Position numbers and translations under genes: made by a program. This document shows positions 1-11,903 of a DNA stretch of 64,000 nucleotides, in pieces. The first letter of the stretch is position 1. Each line of letters opens with the position of its first letter. Source of the stretch: Loripinus fragilis (taxonomy: Eukaryota > Mollusca > Bivalvia > Lucinida > Lucinidae); NCBI GenBank assembly GCA_964019695.1, contig OZ026522.1, forward strand, positions 16,056,687-16,120,686, given 5' to 3'. A model generated the notes under the pieces. It saw only the letters and a list, made by a program, of their open reading frames with translations, was not told where the DNA came from and ran no database searches.

Positions 1-933
1 CTGTCTGTCCGTTATGGGGGTCATCCAATAAAGAATGAGACTTTCTTCACCGTCTGAAAATCTGTGTGTGCATTTAGTTAAAATTCACCATTATAATAGT
101 ATAACATCTTAGCAATTCAGAAATAGAAACAATATGTTTGTCATCGATCAGTTGCCATAGCAACGGGCTGTTTTGTGGACGAACTTGAAGATGCATGGCC
201 ACGTTTACATTATTTTTTGCATACCCACGGTCATTCAAAGTATCTTATTTCGCTCAAAGATAGCATTTAACCTTTTGATATCATTTTTTCTACTGAACAA
301 TCTTAGTCCAACATAAAATGCCATAAAAGAAGAACCAAATATGCATATCCTTTAAAATGGTTGCCTAGCAACTGATTTGCTCAATTTTTTATAAACACAC
401 TACTTTGCATTGCTATGGTAACTATGTTAGTGAAGGATATCCCACAAAATGTATGTTATATGCAGCTGATTGTAATTCGGTATAGATGAACAGAATCCCT
501 CTTACTTAAATTGACCTAGACTATTTGATATTCACTTTATAAGTCAAGAGGTCAATGGAAAATACCAATTACTTCTTAAAAACCCTGATTTTTAAGCTTT
601 GTTTCCATGGTAACAGCTTAAAGCTGCATAGTCTGTAACTTTTGATCTTCTAATTTTAAGAATAATGTTTTTATTTTTCAAGAACATAGTAAAAATACTC
701 AAATTCAGGTAAACGTTTTACCATTTTCGTAAATCTTAACAAGGTATCACTATCAAAACAACTGCATTTATGTTAAAATTCAACGGTCTAGAATTATTGG
801 AGGGACGCAAATAATTACCAACAAGAGAAAAACACACCTATTTGATGAGATAATTCACTTTTCCATGCAGTTTTCAGCTGTACTGAACATTTTTATTGTG
901 AAAACATAGCTTAATTCTACTTTTACAAATGAT

Positions 934-2171
934 CAGGTCCCCTAGCAGACTTTCATGAAATTAAAGGTTTTTTATAAAGGCTATTTTAGGCAAAATAAAG
1001 GTTGTTTCATTGAAATTCTAACAAAAATAAAGAGCAAGTTAATGTCAATTTTTTTAGTATTTTTATCGGACCCTGATCTTTAAATCCCTGCTATAATAGA
1101 TGATGGTATGGTAGGGGTACAGAAAATCCTTAGCCAACAAATATATAGCCATCTAATTACAAATCAATAGAATTTACTCTTGTTGTTTAATCCCCGAGTT
1201 GAAAACCTCGTTTTTTACTGAAGGCTTGTGTTGAGCAGTGTTGGATTGGAAAATAAATCTAACATTCTCTAGTCTGGAAAGGGGGGGGGGGGGTTGGGGG
1301 TCCTCCCCCGGAAAATTTTGAAAACCAAGTAAGCAGGAGAAGCTATCTCTGGTCATTTTGTAGGGGCAATTTACCTTCAGTAAATGAAGAAATTCAGAGG
1401 ATATTGCTTCTATTGATATTGACATATATTGTATGCAATTTTAAATACAAGATTTAGAAAGATATGCATCTTGTGTGAAGATATCACTGTTCAGATTAGA
1501 ATTTAAAAATCAGCACATTTCACCTGAGATAACCCTGTTCATCCGATCCCAGAGCTCAACGGATGAGCCCAGCCCAGCTTTTACAGATCGCAGTTGGTAG
1601 TTTTTTTTTTAATTGATTCTTTTACGTCGCATCAACAATCTTTCAGTTATGTCGGGACAAGTCTTCCTGGGTTGAACCAGTACTAAGCTAGGATAAATGT
1701 GTCTTGCTCAAGGACCCCAACGCAGTGACGCTGGTGAGGCTTGAACCGACAGCCCCTCGGTCTCGAGTCAAGCACTCTACCACTGAGCCACTGTGCTCCC
1801 TTATTTAGCATGGATGTAAAGCAAGAAATCAACCTAAAAGCATTTATATTTACCCAAATCACTCTTTTTTTATTGCTGCCTTATCTGAAGCCTCAGTATA
1901 ACCAACCACCAGACCACTATATAGAGTCACCCTGGTGCAAGAGTTAGGTACACACAATGGTCTGGGGATGAATACAGCTTTCTGAAAAACTAAAGCTGTC
2001 ACAGACATTTTTGTCAACATACTTATGGTCTATTTCTTATCTTGCAAAAATTAAAGGTTTATTAATCAAAATAAAGGTTATTAAAGGTTTTTCAGCCAAA
2101 TTAAAGGTTTTAAAGGATTTCAACCAAAATAAAGGTTTCTAAAGGTTTTAAAGGTTCCACTAGGGGGCCTG
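934..2171. mobile_element. Element A1, hAT-like MITE with 6-bp target duplication
   Basis: The element starts CAGGTCCCCTAG and ends CTAGGGGGCCTG, a terminal inverted repeat, and is flanked on both sides by AATGAT (928-933 and 2172-2177). The interior is rich in repeats of AATTAAAGGTTT. It is homologous end to end with A2 at 12564-13430, except that A1 also contains a SINE (about 1600-1801). There is no transposase-like frame. A CAG start with a 6-bp duplication recalls hAT families with short duplications; the assignment is tentative. Confidence 0.75.
1600..1801 (-). repeat. tRNA-headed SINE (SINE-1 family)
   Basis: Read on the minus strand it has a tRNA-like head with an A box (GGCTCAGTGGTAGAGTGC) and a degenerate B box. 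A core follows with CTTGAGCAAGACACATTTAT and CCAGGAAGAC, then a tail GACGTAAAGAATCAA. The core resembles the V-SINE type central domain known from molluscs and fish. It is inserted inside A1 and absent from A2, so it is younger than A1. More than ten copies of this family lie in the window. Confidence 0.85.
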
Positions 2172-2620
2172 AATGATTTAAAAAGAAAAGAATTTTTTTC
2201 GATAAATGTTCATAGTTACAGAGTATGCAGCTTTAAGACTCTGAAACATTACTTTCCCCCATTGGTTATAGACAGATTGCATGAGGGTATAAAAGTATTT
2301 GTAGAAAAATAAACTATACATCTTAATCTGTTGCCATGGTGACCACATATCCTGAGCCGTCCACGGATGTTTGCCTAGTCTTCTAATGTTGCCTAGCAAC
2401 GAAAGTTGGAACGGTGTAACTCTTTGAATATGGTTCATTTACATAGCCAAGAAGACATGTTAGCTTCGATTGAGACTTCATAAGTCTAGCGTGTAAATTC
2501 ACTGCGCTATAGAAAAAGTCTCATTCTTTATTGGATGACCCTCGTATGCTATCTCCTCCTAAACCATTGGACGAAATTCAACCAAAGGGCTAAGTTCACG
2601 AAGGGGTAAATTCGGCCCTG

Positions 2621-5600
2621 TAAAATCCTATTTTACAAATGTATGAATATAATATAAATGACATTATTTCTGAAGAAGACAATCTTCCCTCTCTTCAAAT
2701 ACATACCAAACAATTTCTTGGATGCTTCCCTAATACCGCAAAAATCCATATTATGACCCCCAGTTTCCCCAAAATGACTGATATTGTGGGGATTTTGTGT
2801 AAATATAACCATAACAAAATATGAGGCCATTATTTCGACACCACAATTTTTGGCTTAGCTGTGCAAATTAACATTGAGAACCCATGACCCAAGATTTCAA
2901 GGTGTCGAAATTATGGCTTCATAATGTAATATTACGTAACCTTAACGATCACGTTTGGATATTTTGTCTGTGTTTGGTCTTTTCGGGCCATTAATACATG
3001 TTTTAAGGCTTAAAATTTACAAATATGACTACATTATCTCATGAAAGCAGGGCTGGACTATTTTAGAAGCCGAAAATACGCCTACTTACTCACATTTTAC
3101 AGTGCAAACAATGCCGATGCCGAAATAATGTTACGTCCGAAATTTACATTCAGTAAGAGACGCTCGTCGTGCTACCGTTAGTTTTTGTCTGCTTTTGCAG
3201 GTATATACTACCGTTTTTGGTTAACTGGAAGCCAATTTATCCATAAATCACTATAAGAAAAATGCACAGGGTCATATTTTTACAATTAATGAGTGTCAGC
3301 TTGTTTATATTTTTGTATATTTCTAACAGGGTTCGCGCTACCGATCGCCATTGTCACCAAATGCTAAGAAATAATAAATTTGGCGTAAAAAATTGTAATT
3401 TGGTGACAACTATTGGCGAAAGAAAAATCACTAGCGAAAATTTTTGTCTGACGTCGGAACGTCCACTCTTGATAAAGCCATTGCCTCATGTCGCTTTATT
3501 CTAATTGTCAATTAACACCTTGATTAACACCAAACAATTCTGTAGCTGATCGAGTCGAACCTGGACACGCGCTGCTTTAACCTACGGCGATCGGCACACT
3601 TTTAACAGCTGCTACCGGTAACGATCAGAAGAAAGTCTATAGTATACATGGTGTCATACTGTGCATGAAATAAACTGCACCATCACCATGATGTCTTTGC
3701 TTATTGTTGTCTCGGACCTGTTGTCTCGGACCCAGTATTGGGTCCGAGTGGTAGTCTGTAATAATAGTCATTAACTTTCTGAATTCGTAACTTTAAACAT
3801 GCTGAAAAGACCGCTACACCGTCCTCCGCAAAGAAGAAAAAAAATTTCAAGTGTCACTTTCAAGCTCATTTTCCATCAAGCATAGTGAGAAAGGGGAAAG
3901 ATTTGCATGGTGTTCACTGCGCCATTCTTTCATCTGACAGCATCACTCACCAGACATTACCAGACATACGAAATGATCCGCGCATTTCCAAAATTCGGAC
4001 AGTAGCAAGACAACCCTGAAGATAGCTTCTCTCTTCAAAACAGAGTAACGCACGCCGTTCAAAGGGTTTTTCTCGACAGTCTCAGATATCTGAACCTATC
4101 ATTTATTAGCAGAAACCTTTTATTTATAAGGTAGATGATGTTATGGCTCATAAAATGTGTTTTGTCAGAAAAAATATCGGTAAAAATTCAAGGTAAAAAT
4201 TATGCAATTGTGCTCTCCCCTAACATTTTTGAGTAAGCTCCCTTTTGACAATATTTTGCTCACATTGGAATTCATTGCAGTTACGTTTTATTTAACATAT
4301 ATTTCCCAAATTTAAACAGCTTTCATCATAGTATTTTTATATTTTTATATTCAAGCTAGAATAACATTGATTGCAAACTTTTAATCACTAAAAGCAAGTA
4401 CCAAAAACCGGAAGCAAAAAACCCCATATTAAATTAATATTGGCGTCATATATACTATGCATTCATGTGTAAAGTTATAGTTATTGTTGAAAATACCTTT
4501 CAGGTGTTAACATGAATGGAGGTTGACAATATTCTAACAAAATTGAGCCATGTACAAACATAGACAAAAGGCTGATCATTATCCACCCGTGTGTGTTATA
4601 ATAAGGATCATTGACACTTGCTATGGGTAAATGCCTATGGTTTTCAGTAAAAAATAAAAGTTTGTCAATCATCCCTTTCTTCACCTTGAAGCTACCCTGA
4701 CCTGAGTACTTTATGGCTGTGAAACCCGTTTTCGATATCAAATGCTTCAAAGATATATAATTTTGGGTAGAACAATCAGTTTTACATTAAGATATATAGG
4801 AATCCGAAAACATTTTCTCGAGAACCAACCTCCTAAATTGCTTTGTATTCTGTGCTAGTTTTAATATAAAGTTCTTAAATATTAAAAGTAGAATAAGCAA
4901 GGTTTTATGCATTTTTTTCATAAGAAAAAATCTCACTGTTATTAAATGACACATTATTTTGCAAACGTCCTGTTCTTATCTATTTGCATGCTAGGGAAAT
5001 GTTCATGTTTTATTTTCGTCTGCTGACTTTCTTCAAAATTAAGTTTTTAAAAATAAACCACCCAGGACCACCATCAGAGTGTCAAACAGTTTGGATCCAG
5101 ATCAAGACCGACATTCTATTGGTCTTTATCTGGGTTCAAGCTATTGGCAGCCGACAAAATTATCCACTGGCATGCAAAGCGTTATAACAGGTAAATACTT
5201 TAGTGTTCAATATATTGTCTCATATAGGGATATACTTGCATCATGTATACCATAAATATTAGGACACTTTAAATACATTCAACATGCCATGCCCTTTAAA
5301 CAAAGCAAAAGTAATATTCAAAGGATCAATTTGGAATCAGTTTTACTTTCCAATGCTAAATGGGACAAAAATATTTATTTCTTTTGTTGAGCTTTCAGTT
5401 TTGTATTATATACGGTACATGTAGTCAAAAATGTACAGGTAACTTCTAAATTATCTCCCCAAAATCATTTTATTACAAGACATATTTTGTTTTTAAAACA
5501 ATTTCATCAATTATCGTGATCCGTTAATACTCTGCATATGGTATGTTCAATAGATATCACCATGCCTGCCAAATAAATCAAGAAAACGTGCAGAAATCAC

Positions 5601-6257
5601 TTTTTAAAGCACTTTTTATTTTCATGAACTTTAAGACCCCCTCCCCTTTCTACCCGCCATAACTCTCGAGTCCGTAGGGATTTTGAAAATATTTTGCTAG
5701 CTGGCTCTTGCCATTTAAAGATTCACCTATTGTACTGATACTACATGCGCCACACTAGAAGCTCAACAGCAGCGTTATGGGAATCAGAAAAATAGGCGTA
5801 TAAGGCCCAATCCGTCAATGATCCTTTAACGGTTGGACTAGCAATAGGTACCTTGACAAACAGTGATTACCCCAAACAATGGCATTTCATCAGTGTCTGT
5901 TCTGTTAAGAAAGCTACAAGTATACATCAATTTTAAGACTGTCAACGGCTTTAAATTTTAAATGGACTATTCCATGCTTATTGTATCAATGTGCATAGAA
6001 TAATCCACCAGAATTAAAAGGTTAAAGACAGCAGACTTTTTAACAAAAATGATCAAAAACCTGGCCTTTCTTTTTTGGGCTAAAAATGGCCAAAAATCGG
6101 GCTCCAAGTTCAAGAAAATGGCGCAAAAAAAATCAGATTGGCGAAAATGGTGGCGAAAGAAAAATAAATCCTAGCGCAAAACCTGTCTAAAAGCCTATTG
6201 TTGTTTTGTTCGTATTTAAAAATATATAGCTTTAACGGCGCTGCAACTAAATAAAGC
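2621..6257. other. No gene recognised
   Basis: AT-rich interior of the 8.6-kb TIR element. Only short frames are present, none with a recognisable domain. A segment at 3325-3450 (GTTCGCGCTACCGATCGCC and following) shares GGCGAAA-type wording with 6110-6190 and is probably an old dispersed repeat. Short inverted repeats around GGTCCGAG lie near 3710-3755. I see no promoter, tRNA or splice pattern that I would defend. Confidence 0.6.
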
Positions 6258-6335
6258 ATCGTGGCCGTGCGGTTAAGTCCATGAATAATTCCCATGTTTT
6301 GCAAGGGGTCCTGGATTCAATCCTCAGCGACGTCA
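6258..6335 (+). repeat. tRNA-like SINE head, decayed
   Basis: CGTGGCCGTGCGGTTAAGTC resembles the D-arm/A box of a leucine or serine type tRNA, and GGATTCAATCC about 50 bases on resembles a B box. No complete cloverleaf or matched acceptor stem is visible. A SINE head or tRNA pseudogene is likelier than a tRNA gene. Confidence 0.45.
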
Positions 6336-6563
6336 ATTTTTTTTCAGTCTTTTTTCTCATTTCACTTTAATACCTTCTAAAAGTGCTAGTTTATATATTA
6401 TTGCAAGCTTTGAGGTTTATCTGATAGCTGAAAACAATTATCCACATATAGGCCTACTGGTTGTTTTGTTTCAGAAATCTTCCACTGTCCAGTATATACT
6501 TATGCCAAGCATATCTGACATGCCTTTATTGTATTCCATAAGCTCACTAAAAAGCATGACTGA

Positions 6564-6875
6564 CATGCGGGGATCCAGTAACTTTCGTCTTAGAGGGGGG
6601 GGGGGGCAGGACAGAATCTGACAGGAAGAAAGACTTTGTCAATTTTTTGGTCCTCAAATTTATCTACAGTGGGTTCATCGTCCTCGACATGTTAACAGTG
6701 GGATCAACTGTCAATATCAAAGAAAACTGTACTTTATGGTCCCAAAGGGGGTCCAACATTTTCCAGGGGTGGGGGTCGAACTCAATTGCTTATTCCCTAT
6801 AGAACTTGTGATTTTCAAGGTGAGTTCATGCCACCTGTCCCCCCCCCCCCAACCTCCTCTCTGGGTCCGTGCATG
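6564..6875. mobile_element. MITE of the CATGCGCGGATCCAG family
   Basis: The ends are CATGCGGGGATCCAG and CTGGGTCCGTGCATG, an imperfect 15-bp inverted repeat, with ACTGA next to both ends as a possible target duplication. The interior carries G and C homopolymers (6594-6606 and 6840-6850). The same family occurs at 15081-15400 and 15742-16005 and in the inverted copies of those. Confidence 0.65.
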
Positions 6876-7287
6876 ACTGATCCCTAACAAAATGATCGTG
6901 TTTCATGTCTTAATCATGAGTTATGTTTAGTCAGTATTGCACTGATTTTCCTATTGTAAAAATAACTTATTCGATCGCCAATATGCATGCGTATCTTTAG
7001 AAATGTGACACAGTTGGAGGCCGTTATGAAAGAAAAATCGCATTGGGCATTCGCTATGTACGGCCGTTTGGATAAGGTGATAGGTCTACTATATTTATGT
7101 CCCTCATTGTTTCCGTGTACCCCATGTGTAAGCTGTAATATTAAGAACTGGGGATTTTTTTGTCAATAATCAGTAATGACACATGTTTAACATACGTTTG
7201 GCAAGACGTACAGTTAATTCAAAGATAGATGAGAATCGTTGTAAACAAAATTATGAACTAATCCAGGTAATGGGTATTTTATACAGG

Positions 7288-7510
7288 TACTGTCCTGCCA
7301 ACCTAGAGTGACAGTGACATCATGTTTTGTTTATAATTGTTAAGTAAAAAATGCCATTCCTCTTGAGCTCATGTGAATCGATGGATCACTTGTGTATTAA
7401 TCCTATCTGCAGGATAGGATTAATACACAAGTTATCTATCGATTACAAGTCCCTGATAACTTTGTAAACAAAACATGATGTCACTGTCACTCTTGCCTAG
7501 CAGGATAGTA
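7288..7510. mobile_element. Foldback MITE with about 45-bp arms
   Basis: The outer arms contain GAGTGACAGTGACATCATGT and its reverse complement near 7465-7495. A second inner palindrome (about 7385-7436, TTGTGTATTAATCCTATC and its complement around TGCA) makes almost the whole 223 bp self-complementary. There is no coding sequence. Confidence 0.7.
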
Positions 7511-8438
7511 TATAACATTAACTGCCTCAAACTGCAGTATTACATTGACTGTTATTGACCTGCTTCAATGGAAAAAAAAACAATGTGGTATAGTCTGAGT
7601 ATTTTGCATCTTTGAAACATCAGTACTATCAATCTGTGGGGTAAACGGATTTTTTTTATACTTTGTCACACCTGTATTTGCATGCACAGAATAAAGGAAG
7701 GTGATATAGTTTAGAATTTATCATGATTTCAGGAGTCAGGCACATCGTTTTGAAAATAAAGTTCCATGTTAAACTTAGAAGTTTGAATTATACTAATAAT
7801 TAAACTCCACCTGAAAAATTTTAAACCTGTTTTTGCAATGATTTTTACTACATCTTTTTCGAAATTCTTTTCCCGATGAAAAGTATTCAAGAACATCCCT
7901 ACCAACTTCTCAAAACGGTTCCAACATCCAAGATGATGAAGTTACATCTGTGCATAGATAGATGCACTCTGAGCATTTTAAGCAAAGCGCAAATATAACA
8001 AGTCAAAAGATGTCAATCAAAATGTTACATTGTACCGCCACAATTCACTTGTTAAAGCGATGTATGGCTTGTTCAAATATATTGGAAATCGCGCCTGATT
8101 CGCACGTGCGTTAAGCTAGTGGGATCATCTCGGAACCGTAAATGTTAGAACATGTGCAAAGGAAAATGGCACGTTGTGCAAAAAACGGTTTAACACAAAC
8201 TTTGTTCGTACAAATGAGCCTGTCTGAGGTTGATTCTGTGCGTGCATGGACAATTCTGAGCATGCAAATGGCAGTTTTATCACTTTCATGTTATACACAA
8301 CCTTTGAATATTAAACAGGATTTTAATCGTTCACGTTTTTTTTTTATAATACCGCTGTCTGTCACGCCCATACAAATTTTACCCGTCAATAAAAAAACTT
8401 TAAACGAATTCAATTAATTGCAAAATTTTATCAAAATA
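7511..8438. other. No gene recognised
   Basis: AT-rich DNA inside the 8.6-kb TIR element. A 91-codon frame at 8142-8417 has no recognisable domain, and I treat it as chance. Confidence 0.55.
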
Positions 8439-8665
8439 CAGTTGAATCTCGTTAATTCGAAGTCTTTTTACTTATCAAATATATGTTTTTGGTGCATTAA
8501 AAGAAACGTCTCAGGGAGACCTTGCACCCAAAACATATATTATTATAGAAAGTTATTAAAATAGATCATGAATAGGTCCTATTCTCGAAATTCAGTGTTT
8601 CCCAACTTTATTTCGAATTAGCCAGTATTTCGAAAAATCGGAGTTGATTTTTTGAGGTTTTACTG
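8439..8665. mobile_element. pogo/Tigger-like MITE remnant
   Basis: Starts CAGTTGAATCTCGTTAATTC after TA and ends with a diverged complement (GGTTTTACTG) before TA. CAGT-type ends with TA on both sides are usual for pogo/Tigger MITEs. A decayed copy of the window's recurring hairpin lies inside (about 8483-8535). Confidence 0.5.
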
Positions 8666-8850
8666 TACAAAATTCTGTTTGTGCAAAAAACACCAGACCA
8701 TTTGGAGAAGTTAGCTGCAAATCTCCTCTATACAGCTTTATCATTACGCATTTTGCTAAAATTGAAGATAAAAACGTTATTGTGAAAGAATAGTAACTGG
8801 ATTTTTTTTCATTTCGTATAATTACTTATTTTCAGGATTGAGAGATTGAG

Positions 8851-9012
8851 ATTTACTTTAGTGGTAGAGCGCTTGACTCGAGACCGAGTGTGCGTGGGTC
8901 GCTACAGCGTTGTTCCCTTGAGCAAGACACATTAATCCTAGCTTAGTAATGGTTTTACCCAGTAAGACCCGTCCCTACATAATTGATAGATTGTTGATGT
9001 GACTCATGGCAA
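8851..9012 (+). repeat. Decayed SINE-1 copy
   Basis: Contains AGTGGTAGAGCGCTTGACTC, then CTTGAGCAAGACACATTAAT and AGACCCGTCCCTAC in the order of the SINE-1 family. The head is damaged and the A-rich tail is lost. Confidence 0.75.
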
Positions 9013-9567
9013 ACGAGGTTTTACTGTTATCACTATTAATTCCGTCCATCAAAAATGCTATCATGATTTAAGATCAGTCAGAATGACAAGCTCCTGTCTG
9101 AAAATGATGACACTACCGTAAAATGACCACTCTGCATTCAAATTGGGGGGTGGTCATGAGTCATGCGTTTGAACCCTTGTACAGTTTTGTTGAAACTATT
9201 TTCTCTCTTCTACTGATTCTGATGAGAGTATTTAGTAAGTACTTGATACGGATAAACCCTTTGTATTAAGCAGCGGTATAGGATACATTGACCGCTACCG
9301 TGATATGACTAAAATTGATGAAAATACATGGACATAACGCCTCAAACAAACATGCATATTTCAGAGGGTTGGCGGGCGTATCGCAATGATAGACTTTTTA
9401 TCGAGGTTTATATTACTTTTTGGCACAAATTTTGGTGTGACACTCACTTGTTTTACATAAATTTGTTAGCCAAACTTAGCGACGTCTTTGGCGTTACATT
9501 GCAATGTAAATGACGTTATTTTTCCGCAAAATTTACAGAGGGTCCTTGTCTTTAGTAACCCATAGTT

Positions 9568-11042
9568 CAGGGGTTTTGCTAAGCCCCAAAATGCCACTGG
9601 CCCGCAGGGCCACCTGGCCTGAAAATCTACTGGCCTTCCAAATTTTCAACTGGCCCGACTATTTTTCAATATCGAGGCAGCTCAGGATGTGAGTGCACTG
9701 ACATCCTTTCACCCCCTAGCTTGAGTCCTATATATAGTAACTGAACTGGAAGCTACAAGAAAAAGATCTGGAAATTATTTTATTTCTTGAAACTCTTCAA
9801 TCATATCAAATTCAAATGGAGTTGGCATCTGAATCAGAACCGGAGTCCACATATATAGCTTTAAGAGTGTCGTAGTACAATTCCACCACACCCTCTGAAT
9901 GTCTGTCTATAACTGACACATCAGAGTTGAGATCAGGCCCAGCTTTTCAATCAGGGTTCCTCTCTCTGAAACAAAAAGAAGTGATATAATTTCAGTTTCC
10001 AGTCTCTGAATCTGAGGGAACTTACATGCTTGAATTTGGATAATGGGCTTCATCTTTATTTCTACTGCAGATCAAAACATGAAAAGCCAGCGTAGCCTAC
10101 CACCTTTCCCCCTACCCTTCCACCCACCCCGAACAAAAAAAAAGCATTTAAACTTTTAAAGGCCCTTCAGAACTCATGGAAATGATGTCAAGATGGTAGG
10201 GAAATTGAACAGAGAACTTTTCTCTAATATAAAATGCTTAGCCCTCTCCCACTGCCCGCCCTAAAAAACTAAGTCCAACCCTTAAAAAAATTGGGCATAC
10301 GTTCCCCTGTATTTTGTACTTTTCTACTTACCCCCAGCCCAAAAACCCTGGCCATTGAAAAGTGTTGGGCAAGAAGAAAGAAGGGGACAAGGTGGGTGGG
10401 GTACATTGACTCATAGTGACAAGTGTCCACGTTCAATGTACCGCCTTGTCCTCATTTTACTTTAGATAGATAATAAAATGAGCCATACCTCTCTCAAAGA
10501 AAGCAAATAAGCTTGGCTGATTTGTTTTGTTCTGGTTATTTTTACTGTCTTCTGTATTTCTTCGGTGGTATTTTTTCCTTTTTATTGAACTGCCAAAGTC
10601 CCCGACAAAGGCGTCCTGCTAGCGATCATTTCTTCCCTGATCCCAAGAGTTTGCTTGAGGAGACACTGTGTAGCTATAGGGGGTGTACGAGTCCGTATTC
10701 TATTCTATTCTACCGCCGAATTGGCAACCGGAAATCGATACGAAACGAATAAGACCGAGGCTCTCCGCTTGCTGTAAACAAAACGAAAGTACAGCAATTT
10801 ACCGATAAAAATCTACTTTCAGCCAAAAAATAGCCGTCGGTAGCATGCGAAATCGTTCGGGCGCCAGGGCTTACAGAGAACACCGATCACAGCAGACGTT
10901 TTCAGCCGAAAACACCGACTTCTGAGTCGTTTTTCAGGCAAAAATTCAACTGGCCTGGCGGACCTGCAACAGCGTGATTTAATTGGCCCGAGCTGAAAAT
11001 TTACTGGCCCGGGCCATGGACCCGCGCTTAAAAAAAGCCCTG
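9568..11042. mobile_element. Element E, hAT-like, 6-bp target duplication
   Basis: Begins CAGGGGTTTTGCTAAGCCCC and ends ...CTTAAAAAAAGCCCTG, and is flanked by ATAGTT on both sides (9562-9567 and 11043-11048). Near both ends are repeated ACTGGCCCG/ACTGGCC phrases (9590-9660 and 10938-11015). The 79-codon frame at 10513-10752 has no recognisable domain. It is probably a deletion derivative of a CAGGG-ended hAT-like transposon. Confidence 0.7.
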
Positions 11043-11178
11043 ATAGTTTACACAATTTAAGCACTAGGCAGATAAAATTTCGATTTTTCTCAATGAAATA
11101 AACCATATAAACATTTTTTAAGTCGGTATGCATTTCTATGGCAGGGCCGATTTCACCCCTTCGTGAACCTAGCCCTTT

Positions 11179-11903
11179 GGTGTGTGAGTAACTCCCATGA
11201 ATGGGGCGCGCAACGTAAAATATTTTTTGGCCCTGCCCCCTGGGGCTCTGGGGAGGGGTCAAAAGGTCAAATATCATTTAACTTCAATTACAAAGTCAAT
11301 TTCAAAGATTTTTAATCCAAACTTTGTGTTTGTTCTAACAAATGAAAGATACCAAACATATCAGACGTGTTTTTTATTCTGTCGCCTGGGTCATGCCCTA
11401 GGGGTGGGACTTAGGGGTACTTAGGGGCCAAAATCAAATTCCGTCCTGCTATCTGTCTGTTATGCTATCTCCTCCTAAACCATTGGACGAAATTCAACCA
11501 AATTTGGTGTGTGAGTAAATCACATGAATGGGGCGTGCAACGTCAAAAAAAATTGCCCCGCCCCCTGGGGCCCTGGGGAGGGGTCAAAAGGGTCAGATAT
11601 CATTTAATTTTAATTACAAAGTCAATTTCAAAGATTTTTAATCCAAACTTTGTGTGTGTTCTCACTAATGAAAGATACAAAACATTTCAGATGGGATTTT
11701 TATTCTGTTGCCTGGGTCATGCCCCCAGGGTGGGACTTTGAAGCACTGGGGGTGCCCAGGGGGTCAAAAAAAAAATTCAAACATGGCCATGTGGCATATC
11801 AAATTGATGGGGATGACGAGCAGAATAGAATGCAAGTAACATTTTCATCCTAGGGTCAAACTGGTGACCTTGGGGCGAGGTCAAATGGTCAAATATCATT
11901 AAC
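11179..11903 (+). repeat. Tandem array of repeat D (unit about 340 bp)
   Basis: Two nearly complete units and part of a third run head to tail. Each has, in order, TATGCTATCTCCTCCTAAAC, TTGGTGTGTGAGTAA, a CCCTGGGG-rich stretch, AAGTCAATTTCAAAGATTTT, CCAAACTTTGTGTG and CTGGGTCATGCCC. Other pieces of the same array are at 1-14, 2545-2583, 13466-13487 and 22260-22420, separated by insertions. Reverse-strand relatives occur at 34740-35266 and 36375-36660. Confidence 0.8.

Larger units (their letters stand above)
15..2544. mobile_element. mariner-like non-autonomous element, interrupted by A1
   Basis: Both ends carry the same inverted repeat, about 27 bp long, around GTCATCCAATAAAGAATGAG; the right end reads CGAGGGTCATCC inward, the CGAGGG start common in mariner elements. 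TA dinucleotides flank both ends (13-14 and 2545-2546), and joining the flanks restores the D-repeat sequence ...TTATGCTATCTCC. Subtracting A1 (934-2171) leaves about 1.29 kb, a normal mariner length, but I see no transposase motifs. The element holds six X-box-like palindromes (see findings). The left TIR starts TGGGGG instead of CGAGGG, so it is decayed. The superfamily is inferred from TIR style and TA target only. Confidence 0.7.
2584..11178. mobile_element. 8.6-kb element with 36-bp TIRs, no coding capacity
   Basis: The left end (2584-2620) and the reverse complement of the right end (11142-11178) match at about 33 of 36 positions, including GTTCACGAAGGGGT. The outside sequences, ...ATTCAACC on the left and GGTGTGTGAG on the right, are neighbours in intact D repeats (11461-11520 region), so the whole 8.6 kb was inserted into a D unit. 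The site is the palindrome CCAAATTTGG, and I see no clear target duplication. Inside are a GATCC-type MITE, a foldback MITE, a pogo-like MITE, a SINE and element E, but no frame I recognise as a transposase. It could be a large non-autonomous DNA transposon; the superfamily is unassigned. Confidence 0.65.

Noticed and set aside
10819..11277. 152-codon minus-strand frame
   Set aside because: Runs from element E through a TIR into repeat D, so it is a composite of unrelated repeats.
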